A stretch of DNA of 33,065 nt from Alkalibacterium putridalgicola (GTDB taxonomy: Bacteria; Bacillota; Bacilli; Lactobacillales; Carnobacteriaceae_A), in the NCBI RefSeq assembly GCF_900109825.1, contig NZ_FOBL01000028.1, positions 1-33,065 of the forward strand, in the 5' to 3' direction. The notes beneath the pieces are model-generated. The model did not search any database. It had not been told where the DNA came from and saw only the letters and a program-made list of their open reading frames with translations. Below are positions 1 to 7,570 of this stretch, one piece after another. Every line of letters starts with the position of its first letter. Position 1 is the stretch's first letter. The translations under genes were made by a program, and so were the position numbers.

Positions 1-7
1 AGTTATC

Positions 8-466
8 TGCCCTTCGTGAAAGAAAAGTCAGGATGAGAGGCACAAAAAGTAGGTATATGTGTCCTTCGTGAAAGGCAAGTAAAGCTGAAGGTCACAAAAA
101 GTAGATATATATGTCCCTCGTGAAAGAAACGGAGCACTGAAGGGCACAAAACGAGCGGATATGTGCCCTTCGTGAAAGATAAAGCGGGCTGAAGGTCACA
201 AAAAGTAGGTATATGTGCCCTTCGTGAAAGATAAGGAGAGCTGGAGGTCACAAAACGAGCGGATATGTGCCCTTCGTGAAAGATAAGGAGAGCTGGAGGT
301 CACAAAACGAGCGGATATGTGCCCTTCATGAAAGATAAAGCGAGCTGAAGGTCACAAAACGAGTGGATATGTGCCCTTCGTGAAAGATAAGGAGAGCTGA
401 AGGTCACAAAACGAGTGGATATGTGCCCTTCACAAAAGAAAAGTCGAGACGAAGGGCACAAAAGAA
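8..466. repeat. Tandem array, nine units, 52-bp period
   Basis: Units begin at 8, 60, 112, 164, 216, 268, 320, 372 and 424, always exactly 52 bases apart. Each opens with a variant of TGCCCTTCGTGAAAG and has GAAGGTCACAAAA about 30 bases on. The arms TGTGCCCTTC and GAAGGGCACA are exact reverse complements in the last unit (422-431 with 451-460) and near-complements in the others, so each unit could form a hairpin or cruciform. Units drift by point changes with no indels. 52 is not a multiple of 3, so this is not a repeated protein segment. There is no alternation of constant repeat and variable spacer, so it is not CRISPR. The array may continue to the left of the window. Confidence 0.93.
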
Positions 467-509
467 ATCATGTTATACATATAAACAGTAAAAGAACTCT
501 TATTATGTT

Positions 510-534
510 AGCAATCGTCAGCGATTGCTTTCTT
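510..534 (+). terminator. Short terminator-like hairpin
   Basis: AGCAATCG, a four-base loop and CGATTGCT form an 8-bp stem followed by TTTCTT. It lies between the tandem array and the first gene. The rest of 467-625 holds only a promoter and no convincing gene. Confidence 0.45.
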
Positions 535-568
535 CATCATAAAACGAAAGTAAACGAACATTCAGTAT

Positions 569-576
569 GCTATACT
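569..576 (+). promoter_or_regulatory. Extended -10 promoter of the GNAT gene
   Basis: TGC directly precedes TATACT (571-576), an extended -10 element. The -35 region is weak (AAGTAA at 17-bp spacing). The same TGC-TATACT arrangement occurs before the small gene at 32631. Confidence 0.5.
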
Positions 577-625
577 TTTAATGAGAGATTCTGGTAATTG
601 AAAATTGGGAGAGGAGACGGGAATA

Positions 626-1153
626 ATGATGATTTCCTATAGAATAATCACAGAAGAACGTGCTGAGGACTTGCGTTTGCGTAATAAACCTTTTGATATC
701 CTTGGTCGTTTACATGTCTCCAGATCGAATGACGAATGGATGCATTCCAGCGAATGGTTTCCGGAGAAAACAGCCATGACTTTTCCCGATGAGAACTATG
801 ACTTTAAGGAAGTCACTGCGGTAGGCTTTGCGATCGGAGCATATAGTCAAGGTGAATGTGTGGGGCTTGCGGTTTATCAAAACGACTGGGCTAAATTCAT
901 GTATTTATCTGACTTGAAAGTCAACCGAGAGTACCGTAAACAGGGTATAGCTGCAGAATTGATAAAATTAGGCAGAATAGAAGCTGAAAAAAGACAGTAT
1001 AAAGGTCTTTACACGATTGCCCAGGATAACAATCTCATCGCCTGCCTGTTTTATTTGAGTCAGGGGTTTGAAATAGGGGGCCTGAATACTCACGGATACA
1101 GACACACAAAGCAAGAGCATAAGGCAGATATCTATTTATATTCAGATAATTAA
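626..1153 (+). CDS. GNAT N-acetyltransferase, streptothricin acetyltransferase-like
   Basis: A 175-residue Gcn5-related acetyltransferase, expected to move the acetyl group of acetyl-CoA to an amine in the cytosol. The acetyl-CoA loop of motif A is visible as YRKQGIA, preceded by the beta-strand FMYLSDLKVN. Motif B follows as N-L-I-A-C-L-F-Y-L-S-Q-GF, and the tail GFEIGGLNTHGYR resembles SatA-type streptothricin acetyltransferases. Whether it acts on an antibiotic cannot be told from sequence. The ATG at 626 is preferred over a TTG at 605 because AGGAG at 612-616 lies nine bases upstream. It appears monocistronic. Confidence 0.82.
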   Translation: MMISYRIITEERAEDLRLRNKPFDILGRLHVSRSNDEWMHSSEWFPEKTAMTFPDENYDFKEVTAVGFAIGAYSQGECVGLAVYQNDWAKFMYLSDLKVNREYRKQGIAAELIKLGRIEAEKRQYKGLYTIAQDNNLIACLFYLSQGFEIGGLNTHGYRHTKQEHKADIYLYSDN

Positions 1154-1241
1154 AAGAAAAGAACTGCTTCCTGGATTATTTTAAAACAGCATCACCCATC
1201 AGTGCATATTAACAAGTGCAGAGAATAAACAGGTTTGGTCC

Positions 1242-1247
1242 TATACT
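1242..1247 (+). promoter_or_regulatory. -10 element before the two-helix membrane protein
   Basis: TATACT about 75 bases upstream of the start codon, in an AT-rich intergenic stretch. No strong -35 hexamer is apparent. Confidence 0.35.
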
Positions 1248-1318
1248 AGTTACAGTGAGGTACTAGATGCAAAGAACTAATCTTAAACATCAATTGGTGT
1301 TCGATAAAGGAGATCCGT

Positions 1319-1588
1319 ATGAGAGATAAAATAACAAATTGGCTGATTATTGGAATAATAGTGAGCGTAGTAATGATGATCGTCGGCTACTTCCTGTGGA
1401 CGAATCTGGTACCGCTACAGGACATAAACAGCTATTCTCCACAGGAACTGAGAGACATTCAAAAAGAACTGGCCATCAATTACCCTCTAGGCAGTCTACT
1501 TTTGAACCTTGGATTTGTCGGGTTTTCTTCCACGCTACTCGCTCTCGTCGTGAGGAAGCTGCTGGCTTTCATTAAGAAAAAACAGTAG
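1319..1588 (+). CDS. Small two-helix membrane protein, unknown function
   Basis: An 89-residue protein that I do not recognise. Two hydrophobic helices are clear, at roughly residues 8-27 and 58-83. They are separated by a polar segment of about 30 residues (around QDINSYSPQELRDIQKEL), and the tail is basic (FIKKKQ). Both ends are probably cytoplasmic, with the polar loop outside. AAAGGAG at 1306-1312 with seven bases to the ATG supports the start. The overlapping open frame at 1339-1575 has no ribosome binding site and a composition unlike a protein, so this frame is preferred. Confidence 0.7.
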   Translation: MRDKITNWLIIGIIVSVVMMIVGYFLWTNLVPLQDINSYSPQELRDIQKELAINYPLGSLLLNLGFVGFSSTLLALVVRKLLAFIKKKQ

Positions 1589-1627
1589 GGTGTCCTGTTT
1601 TGCAAAGTGACTGTTATTCGTTATTAT

Positions 1628-1633
1628 TATAGT
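1628..1633 (+). promoter_or_regulatory. -10 element of the thioesterase gene
   Basis: TATAGT inside TTATTATTATAGTATG, 28 bases before the start codon. The -35 region is poor. Confidence 0.35.
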
Positions 1634-1660
1634 ATGAATACTAAATCGGAGGGATAACAC

Positions 1661-2029
1661 ATGTTCAATGCATTTGAAAAGATATTTACAGTCAAAGAAT
1701 CTGAAACGGCAGAAGCAGTCGGATCAGGAGGTTTGCCCGTTTTGTCCACACCTCATATGATCGCCTACATGGAAAATACGGCAATGACGTTAATGTCATC
1801 TGAGCTGAACGAGAACGACACGTCAGTAGGGATGGAGATCCATGTCCAGCATCTTGCCCCAACAGCTTTAAATAAGACAGTTTCCGTCCAGGCCAAACAG
1901 GTGGATAAAAGCGGAAAAGTCTTTACCTATGAGATAGAAGCCTATGTCGATGAAGAACTGATCGGTAAAGCTACCCACAAACGGGCGATCGTGGACAAAG
2001 AAAAATTCATGGCAAAAATAAAACCATAA
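1661..2029 (+). CDS. FlK-like hotdog thioesterase
   Basis: A 122-residue single-hotdog thioesterase, expected to hydrolyse an acyl-CoA. Known family member: fluoroacetyl-CoA thioesterase FlK, with catalytic Thr42, Glu50 and His76. Here the segment STPHMIAYMENTAM supplies Thr30 and Glu38, and HVQHLAP supplies His64. The spacings of 8 and 26 residues equal those of FlK. The fold also shows the long central helix segment followed by the beta-strands EIHVQHL, VSVQAKQV and FTYEIEAYV. The real substrate is unknown; many relatives are general housekeeping thioesterases. CGGAGGG lies just upstream of the ATG. It is a single gene with its own terminator. Confidence 0.82.
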   Translation: MFNAFEKIFTVKESETAEAVGSGGLPVLSTPHMIAYMENTAMTLMSSELNENDTSVGMEIHVQHLAPTALNKTVSVQAKQVDKSGKVFTYEIEAYVDEELIGKATHKRAIVDKEKFMAKIKP

Positions 2030-2038
2030 CTCCGAACA

Positions 2039-2069
2039 AACACTAGGGACAGATGTCTTTAGTGTTTTT
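2039..2069 (+). terminator. Rho-independent terminator after the thioesterase
   Basis: AACACTA pairs with TAGTGTT around a loop that itself contains GACA/TGTC, followed by a run of five T. Confidence 0.7.
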
Positions 2070-2170
2070 GTGGTTTCGCAGAGTTTTAAGAAGACTTTTG
2101 GCATTAGCTCGTACTATCCGGAAGTAAATTACAACTGTCTAACAAATGTTATTTATTTAAGTATTTCAGT

Positions 2171-2184
2171 TGAAAACGTTTCTA
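2171..2184 (+). promoter_or_regulatory. cre-like site over the promoter of the 148-aa gene
   Basis: TGAAAACGTTTCTA matches 12 of 14 positions of the CcpA consensus TGWAANCGNTNWCA. It lies just before TGC-TATACA (2188-2195, extended -10), so binding would interfere with transcription of the gene at 2229. Confidence 0.4.
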
Positions 2185-2228
2185 AATGCTATACACTGGA
2201 GATAAGCTAAAATAAAGGAGTGTAGTGA

Positions 2229-2675
2229 ATGGAACAAACCGTGTACACGAATTATTGGCAGAACCGACTGACTGGCGTGAAGAAAGAACATGGCAGTTAC
2301 ACAAGTGAAGAAGAGGCAGTTAATGGGATCAAGGCCTGGTGGGAACTTCATAAAGAAGATTACCCGCATGCTGAATACAAACGAACCAATTCTGGCGCTC
2401 TGGAAATCATATATAACGATGACGATCATTTTTATCGTGTGGAAAAACGGAAAACGGACCAGCCACTACCTAAATCAAAAGCAAAACTGAGAAATAATAA
2501 TGAAGTGGCTTCCATCAGACAAAAACACGGCCTGCACGATGAAGCTTTCTTGTTTGAAGAACTGGCGGAACCATATCGCGACAGACTGATGATGGCGATG
2601 AATGACAGTAAAAAATTAAGGCAGTACACATTTGATTCAGAAGGACGACCGATAAAAAAATTGAACGATAATTAA
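2229..2675 (+). CDS. Hypothetical protein, 148 aa
   Basis: Not recognised. It is a soluble, charged protein with no signal peptide or membrane segment. The first half is aromatic-rich, with paired Trp in GIKAWWELHKEDYP and a probable beta-strand pair around ALEIIYNDDDHFYRVEKR. The second half is helical and basic. AAAGGAG at 2215-2220 with a normal gap supports the ATG. It has its own promoter, a possible cre site and its own terminator, so it is a monocistronic unit. Confidence 0.75.
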   Translation: MEQTVYTNYWQNRLTGVKKEHGSYTSEEEAVNGIKAWWELHKEDYPHAEYKRTNSGALEIIYNDDDHFYRVEKRKTDQPLPKSKAKLRNNNEVASIRQKHGLHDEAFLFEELAEPYRDRLMMAMNDSKKLRQYTFDSEGRPIKKLNDN

Positions 2676-2683
2676 TCAGCGAT

Positions 2684-2722
2684 AGAACTCCGGGTTTGAA
2701 TACTTCCTGGAGTTCTTTTTTT
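2684..2722 (+). terminator. Rho-independent terminator
   Basis: AGAACTCC and GGAGTTCT form an 8-bp stem with a 17-base loop, followed by a run of seven T. Confidence 0.85.
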
Positions 2723-2762
2723 GTGCTGGCCCTCATTTTTACGGAAATTCTCTCTTGAATGG

Positions 2763-2768
2763 TATAAT
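2763..2768 (+). promoter_or_regulatory. -10 element of the CBS protein / esterase pair
   Basis: A perfect TATAAT about 75 bases before the start codon. A weak TTTACG at 2738-2743 could be a -35 at long spacing. Confidence 0.5.
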
Positions 2769-2840
2769 GAAGATATCAATGCAAATAAATAGAGTGACGG
2801 AACAGCTAATACTAACGATTTCTAAAAAGGAGGATGAACG

Positions 2841-3560
2841 ATGGGGAGTAATTACCAGCGTTTTATGCACGCGTTCAATGAGTTACATAATGTGATCGCA
2901 AAGAAAGTGAACCGGGATCCGGATACGAACTTTGGTGAACTGATGGGAGCAGCTGCCAAAAAACGGGATAAGGTCATCGAGAAATATGTGGATGAAATCG
3001 ACTTTTACCGGGAACTCCGAAACCTGCTTACACATAACACCATAAACGGTGACGAAGCAGCAGCAGAACCCAGTGATTCGCTGATAAACGAAATCGAGAA
3101 GGTCACGGATAAAATCAGATACAGTAAACAGGCAAAAGATCTATTTTTAAAACGCGTGCGCACCTTTGATGTCAACGATCCACTCGGAAAAGTCCTGGAT
3201 GTTATCAACCACGTCCGCTATACACAGTTCCCGGTGTTTGATGGTGATAAACTGGTCGGGATTTTGTCATCCATCGGAGTCACGAAGTATCTGGCGAAAG
3301 CGATGGATAAAGATATCCATGCGATAAAAAAAGCGACGGTGAGACAGATTCTACAAGTGGAAGATGAGCAGGAGTTCTATGAAGTCATTTCAGCTGAAAC
3401 GTCGGTCTTTGATATCGAGGAAATATTCTCAGAACGCATCAGAGAAGGGCGGACGGCTTATGTTCTGCTCATTGCCAAAGGAGACACGATCAAAAAGAAA
3501 AGTGACCTGATAGGTATCGTCACGCCCTGGGATCTGCCAAAAGTCGTGGCGAACAAATAA
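2841..3560 (+). CDS. CBS-pair protein with HEPN-like N-terminal helical domain
   Basis: 239 residues. The first ~90 residues are helical and contain FYRELRNLLTHN. Its R60-N61-x3-H65 fits the Rx4-6H motif with a polar residue after Arg that defines HEPN domains, many of which are RNases or RNA/nucleotide-binding modules. Residues ~98-160 (with FPVFDGDKLVGILSS) and ~165-236 (with DLIGIVTPWDLPK) are two CBS repeats, the usual adenine-nucleotide sensing pair. The pairing suggests a nucleotide-controlled helical module, but catalysis is unproven. AAGGAGG at 2827-2833 supports the ATG. An esterase gene follows after 25 bases, so the two are probably co-transcribed. Confidence 0.75.
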   Translation: MGSNYQRFMHAFNELHNVIAKKVNRDPDTNFGELMGAAAKKRDKVIEKYVDEIDFYRELRNLLTHNTINGDEAAAEPSDSLINEIEKVTDKIRYSKQAKDLFLKRVRTFDVNDPLGKVLDVINHVRYTQFPVFDGDKLVGILSSIGVTKYLAKAMDKDIHAIKKATVRQILQVEDEQEFYEVISAETSVFDIEEIFSERIREGRTAYVLLIAKGDTIKKKSDLIGIVTPWDLPKVVANK

Positions 3561-3585
3561 ACCTGTATTTAGGAGGTGAAGACGG

Positions 3586-4494
3586 ATGTCATTAGCATCC
3601 CTAAGTTTTAGAATTGCGGCGACCATTCATGATACAAAACGGGACTGGGGACTGAAAGCAGACCCGACGATACGCGCTCATTCTGATATACAGTACGGCA
3701 AGTCAAAAAAATATAACAGTCTGGATGTCTACTATCCGAAAGGTACGAATGAAAAGTTGCCGGTGATCGTCAATTTTCACGGTGGCGGTTATGTTCACGG
3801 GCTGAAGAAGAATTATCTGCACTACGGGATGTTCCTGGCTAAACAAGGATTCGTTTTCGTCAATCCCAGCTACCATCTGGCGCCAAAGAAAAAGTACCCG
3901 ACACCGCTTGAGGAATTGAATCAGGTCATGCACTGGATGGTGGCTAATCATGAACAGTATTATATAGATACATCGAACGTTTTTATCATTGGGGACTCTG
4001 CAGGCGCTCAGCTCGCTTTTCAATACAGCACGATGTATACTAATCCAGAGTATAGCAAGCTGTTCGATTTTGCACTGTCTCAGACTTTAGATATACAAGG
4101 GAGCGCATTGAACTGCGGTATGTATGAGATTTACAAGAAAATGGCCTCTTTAGATGAAGAAGGCAAAAACGCTGATCTGGAACTGGTTATCTTACTTAAA
4201 GATTACTTAGGAAAGAACTGGCAGCAGTATGAGGAACAGTTTACGATAAAAGACTTTGTCACAGATAAGTTTCCTCCAACATATCTCATGACTGCTCAAT
4301 ACGATTTATTGAGAGACGAAGCCCTCCCGATGTACGAAGCCCTGATAAAGCGGGGAGTTAAAGTCACGTACAAGAAATTTGGTGACCCTGGAGAAGAACA
4401 ATATGGGCACATTTTCCAATGCAATATGAATCTGGAGGAAGCCAAAGAAGCAAACAAGGAACAGTGTCATTTTTTCAAATCGCTTGTTAAATAA
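3586..4494 (+). CDS. Alpha/beta hydrolase, HSL-type esterase
   Basis: 302 residues of the hormone-sensitive-lipase/acetyl-esterase group, which hydrolyse short acyl esters in the cytosol. The oxyanion-hole motif H65-G-G-G68 is followed by the nucleophile elbow G-D-S138-A-G. The acid D239 (QYDLLRDE) and H274 (QYGHIF) complete the triad in the expected order. There is no signal peptide. AGGAGG at 3571-3576, nine bases before the ATG, supports the start. It lies 25 bases behind the CBS protein gene, which suggests co-expression, though no functional link is known. The substrate is unknown. Confidence 0.85.
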   Translation: MSLASLSFRIAATIHDTKRDWGLKADPTIRAHSDIQYGKSKKYNSLDVYYPKGTNEKLPVIVNFHGGGYVHGLKKNYLHYGMFLAKQGFVFVNPSYHLAPKKKYPTPLEELNQVMHWMVANHEQYYIDTSNVFIIGDSAGAQLAFQYSTMYTNPEYSKLFDFALSQTLDIQGSALNCGMYEIYKKMASLDEEGKNADLELVILLKDYLGKNWQQYEEQFTIKDFVTDKFPPTYLMTAQYDLLRDEALPMYEALIKRGVKVTYKKFGDPGEEQYGHIFQCNMNLEEAKEANKEQCHFFKSLVK

Positions 4495-4495
4495 G

Positions 4496-4541
4496 GAGAG
4501 CTGATCTGCCAGGAGGGACTGGTGCATCAGCTCTCTTCGTT
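4496..4541 (+). terminator. Terminator-like hairpin after the esterase
   Basis: GAGAGCTGAT and ATCAGCTCTC form a perfect 10-bp stem around a 19-base loop. The T tract is interrupted (TTCGTTT), so efficiency is uncertain. Between here and 4781 there is only a promoter. A minus-strand frame over 4574-4789 lacks support. Confidence 0.6.
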
Positions 4542-4740
4542 TAGTTATTCGCCATTGAGTTTCTCTTCCCAACTCACATGCCATTCTTCGAAAGAAACTC
4601 CCTTTCCGATTTACCGATGAAGTATCCACTGATAACGATCGGCATCGAGAATAATGAAGATTGAGCCCCAAAATTCTGTCGCCTTCTCTTCAAAATCAGC
4701 AGGATAATGCATACTTTTTTATTCATGACAGGAAATAACG

Positions 4741-4746
4741 TATACT
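4741..4746 (+). promoter_or_regulatory. -10 element of the phosphoesterase gene
   Basis: TATACT about 35 bases before the start codon; the -35 region is T-rich without a clear hexamer. Confidence 0.4.
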
Positions 4747-4781
4747 TAAGGTATGAATAACGTTGCGAAGGAGGATTCAGC

Positions 4782-5822
4782 ATGTTCACTGATCAGCGCT
4801 TGACAGAAGCATATGAAAAGGCTAAAAAGGTATATTTCGATGATCAGTCACGCATCGTATTCATGAGTGATGCGCATCGGGGGGATGGCAGTCTGTCCGA
4901 TGAATTTTTAAAAAGCCGTAATATATTTGTACATGCCTTGAATGAGTATTATGAAAATGGCTACACTTTCGTAGAAGTGGGTGACGGAGAAGAATTCCTG
5001 GAGTATTCCAATTTCGAACACATCAAAAATGCCCATACCGATGTCTATGCTCTAATCAAGAAGTACTTTGACAAGGACCGTTACATACGGATCTTTGGCA
5101 ACCATGACATCTATCTTCAGAATCCAAGGTTCGTCGAAAAGAATTTCGGGATCAACTATGATGAATTTACAGAAGAATATTTCGATTTTCTGAAAGGAAT
5201 GGAACCGCAGGAAGCAATCATCTTGAAACATCGCTATACCAGTCAGGAACTCTTTGTGATTCATGGACATCAGGGAGACGCACCCAATGACCAGTTCTGG
5301 TTCTTTACCATGCTGTCGATCAAGTTCTTCTGGCGCTTTTTCCACCGGTTCGGGATCAAAAATCCAGCCAGTCCATCAAAAAATATCAACAGACGACACA
5401 AAATCGAGAAAAACTACAGCAAGTGGATCGTTAAACATCAGCGTCCCTTGATATGTGGACACACACATCGATTCAAATTTCCGAAAGACAAAAGTGTCCC
5501 CTATTTTAATACAGGCTGCGGAATCTATCCGGCCAGTATCACAGCCATCGAGCTGACTGAAGGATGTATTCGTCTCGTTCGCTGGAAAACATATGTCAAT
5601 GATACAGGCCTGTTGTACATCAAGCGGGAAACGATGAGAGGGCCGGAGCCGATCGAAGCGTTCGATACCCGTAAACCGCAGGGCGTAGTGGAGTATTTGG
5701 CTATGCGCAAAAAACAGCGTACCAAGAAATCGCGGGAAGAGCGTGCAGCGTTCAGAGAAGAACAAATGGATGAACACGAGACCCATGAAAAAACTCAGAA
5801 AGAAGAGTTACATGATCTGTAA
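4782..5822 (+). CDS. Calcineurin-like metallophosphoesterase
   Basis: 346 residues, a cytosolic binuclear-metal phosphoesterase. All family motifs are in order: D30-x-H32 (MSDAHRGD), G66-D67 with GDGEEFLE, G-N107-H108-D109, then HGHQGD and CGHTHRF near residues 164 and 226. The GDGEE form and the long insert between the last two histidine motifs recall the UDP-diacylglucosamine-pyrophosphatase-like branch, but Gram-positives lack lipid A, so the substrate is unknown. The last ~40 residues are highly charged and probably helical (around KKQRTKKSREERAAF), beyond the catalytic fold. GAAGGAGG before the ATG supports the start. The stop overlaps a truncated reading frame. Confidence 0.88.
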   Translation: MFTDQRLTEAYEKAKKVYFDDQSRIVFMSDAHRGDGSLSDEFLKSRNIFVHALNEYYENGYTFVEVGDGEEFLEYSNFEHIKNAHTDVYALIKKYFDKDRYIRIFGNHDIYLQNPRFVEKNFGINYDEFTEEYFDFLKGMEPQEAIILKHRYTSQELFVIHGHQGDAPNDQFWFFTMLSIKFFWRFFHRFGIKNPASPSKNINRRHKIEKNYSKWIVKHQRPLICGHTHRFKFPKDKSVPYFNTGCGIYPASITAIELTEGCIRLVRWKTYVNDTGLLYIKRETMRGPEPIEAFDTRKPQGVVEYLAMRKKQRTKKSREERAAFREEQMDEHETHEKTQKEELHDL

Positions 5823-5979
5823 AAAAATATCAGACAGTGAAATACCCGAAGTCGCAGAACTGCTGAGCAATGCCATTGCGGACCAATTCACTGAAGAGTC
5901 CCTTCGGTCACACCGGACAGCAAAAAAGCTGATAAATCAGAATACTTATTTATTCAGACAGAACAGTAGCTGGGAGTAA
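5812..5979 (+). pseudogene. Truncated GNAT-like remnant
   Basis: The frame starting at ATG 5812 gives about 55 residues. Its start, ISDSEIPEVAELLSNAIADQF, looks like the N-terminal strand and first helix of a Gcn5-type acetyltransferase. It stops before the acetyl-CoA loop, so it cannot be a functional enzyme. It overlaps the end of the phosphoesterase gene by 11 bases, and its ribosome binding site is weak. Most likely a decayed gene whose 3' part was lost; a real micro-protein is less likely. Confidence 0.5.
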
Positions 5980-6038
5980 GGCCAGGCCTACACAAGGACA
6001 CTAGCTGAAATTAGATACACTAAACCCAATAATAGAAG

Positions 6039-6091
6039 ATGCCCTCTTGAAGACTGATTGAAATCGACAGCTTCAAGGGGGCATTATTTTT
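6039..6091 (+). terminator. Rho-independent terminator
   Basis: A 14-bp stem, ATGCCCTCTTGAAG with CTTCAAGGGGGCAT, an 18-base loop and a TATTTTT tail. It separates the phosphoesterase unit from the permease. Confidence 0.88.
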
Positions 6092-6151
6092 AAAATTAGT
6101 AAACAATCGGTCATGGAGGAGAATTCACGCTTTTTATTGCCCTTTATTTTT

Positions 6152-6159
6152 GCTATAGT
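6152..6159 (+). promoter_or_regulatory. Extended -10 promoter of permease-cutC
   Basis: TGC followed by TATAGT (6154-6159), about 50 bases before the permease start; the -35 region is only T-rich. Confidence 0.45.
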
Positions 6160-6211
6160 GAATTGATGAATTAAAAATTAGTGAATAATTTGAATGAAGG
6201 AGGGAATCCAG

Positions 6212-7570
6212 ATGAAAGAAAGAGAACATTATGGATTAAGTACAGCAGTTTCGATGATCGTTGGAATCAGCATCGGATCCGGCATATTTTTTAAATCGGA
6301 TGATATATTACAGGCTACAGGTGGAAGTGTCTGGCTGGGTGTACTGGTTTTTGCGATCGGAGCCTTTTGTGTTATTTTCGGAAGCATCACCTTGTCCCAG
6401 TTGGCTAGCCGTTCGACAAAAAGAGGCGGTGTCATTTCCTATTATGAAGAATTCGTTTCTCCCCGTTTTGCAAGTGCCTTCGGGTGGTTTCAGATGCTTG
6501 TTTATTTTCCCACGATTACCGCAGTAGTCAGCTGGGTTTCGGGTATCTATACGATTTCTTTATTGAACCTGACTATGACACTGGAACTGCAGACACTGCT
6601 TGGATTCGGCTATTTAAGCTTTTTCTTTTTAATGAATTACCTGTCCTATAAAATGGGCGGACGTTTCCAGAACGTTACGACAATAGTCAAAATGATCCCC
6701 CTGATCGGTGTGGCGCTGATCGGTTTGTTCTGGACACAGGAGGCACCGGCACTGCCGCAGGATATCGTAGCGGTCGAATCAAGTGTGGTCGGCTGGGGCT
6801 TTTTAGCGGCGCTGGCACCCATTGCCTTTTCTTTTGACGGCTGGATCGTTTCAACGTCTATTACGCAGGAAGTGAAGGACCACCGCAAAACGATGCCGAT
6901 AGCCTTGACCATCGGACCTCTGATCGTATTAAGTGTCTATCTGGCCTTTTTCTTAGGCATGATCGCCATTGTTGGTACAGAATATATTCTTTCTGCCGGC
7001 GATCAGGCCATCAGCCAGGTCGGCAACTCGATCTTCGGGGCGAGCGGAGAAAAAATCCTGCTGGCATTCGTACTCATTGCTATATTAGGTGTGGTGAACG
7101 GGGTATCTCTTGGTTACATCCGCCTGCCGCAGACACTGGCGTCCAAAAACATGGTGCCGTTCAGTGACAAGATCACACAGATCAGTGATAAAAAAGGTCT
7201 GTCTCCTTATGCGGCTTTGACAGCGTATCTGATCACCGTCTTCTGGCTGGCTGTCCATTATCTGACACAGCGATATGATGTACTGGCTGGGGGAGACATC
7301 AGTGAGATCGCGATCGTCTTCAGTTATGTGGCTTATATCCTATTATATGTAAAAGTGATGGGCCTGAAAAAATCCGGCATCATCAAAAGTCCGTTTCTTG
7401 GTACCGTAGCCCCCATTTTAGGTGTGACTGGGTCGCTGGTCATCCTGCTTGGCGGTATTGTTGCCAATCCCGTATACAGTCCATTATTCCTGCTGTTCTC
7501 GGGAAGCATCTGTGTGCTCGGTTATCTTTATGGCGTCAGAGGGAATACCAGCGAGGAAGTGGAACGATGA
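6212..7570 (+). CDS. APC-superfamily amino-acid permease
   Basis: 452 residues with about twelve membrane helices, a secondary transporter of amino acids. The first helix carries IVGISIGSGIFF, the unwound G-S/I-G-I-F signature of the APC/LAT fold. Helix 6 shows APIAFSFDGW, the position that contacts substrate in this family. The specific amino acid cannot be named. The ATG at 6212 is chosen because AAGGAGGG (6197-6204) is seven bases upstream; the in-frame ATG at 6194 would lie before that site. It overlaps cutC by four bases, so the two are translationally coupled. Confidence 0.88.
   Translation: MKEREHYGLSTAVSMIVGISIGSGIFFKSDDILQATGGSVWLGVLVFAIGAFCVIFGSITLSQLASRSTKRGGVISYYEEFVSPRFASAFGWFQMLVYFPTITAVVSWVSGIYTISLLNLTMTLELQTLLGFGYLSFFFLMNYLSYKMGGRFQNVTTIVKMIPLIGVALIGLFWTQEAPALPQDIVAVESSVVGWGFLAALAPIAFSFDGWIVSTSITQEVKDHRKTMPIALTIGPLIVLSVYLAFFLGMIAIVGTEYILSAGDQAISQVGNSIFGASGEKILLAFVLIAILGVVNGVSLGYIRLPQTLASKNMVPFSDKITQISDKKGLSPYAALTAYLITVFWLAVHYLTQRYDVLAGGDISEIAIVFSYVAYILLYVKVMGLKKSGIIKSPFLGTVAPILGVTGSLVILLGGIVANPVYSPLFLLFSGSICVLGYLYGVRGNTSEEVER

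Noticed and set aside
3-251. Minus-strand 82-residue frame over the array
   Set aside because: Only the repeat read as protein; period 52 changes frame from unit to unit, and there is no start signal.
8-466. CRISPR array
   Set aside because: The whole 52-base unit is repeated; there are no variable spacers, no leader and no cas genes.
415-597. A 60-residue open frame running out of the tandem array
   Set aside because: Starts within the repeat, has no ribosome binding site, and spans a terminator-like hairpin and the promoter of the next gene.
4574-4789. Minus-strand 71-residue frame between the esterase and the phosphoesterase
   Set aside because: It overlaps the phosphoesterase start and its promoter, has no ribosome binding site and no recognisable family. 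A decayed membrane protein is possible but not supportable.
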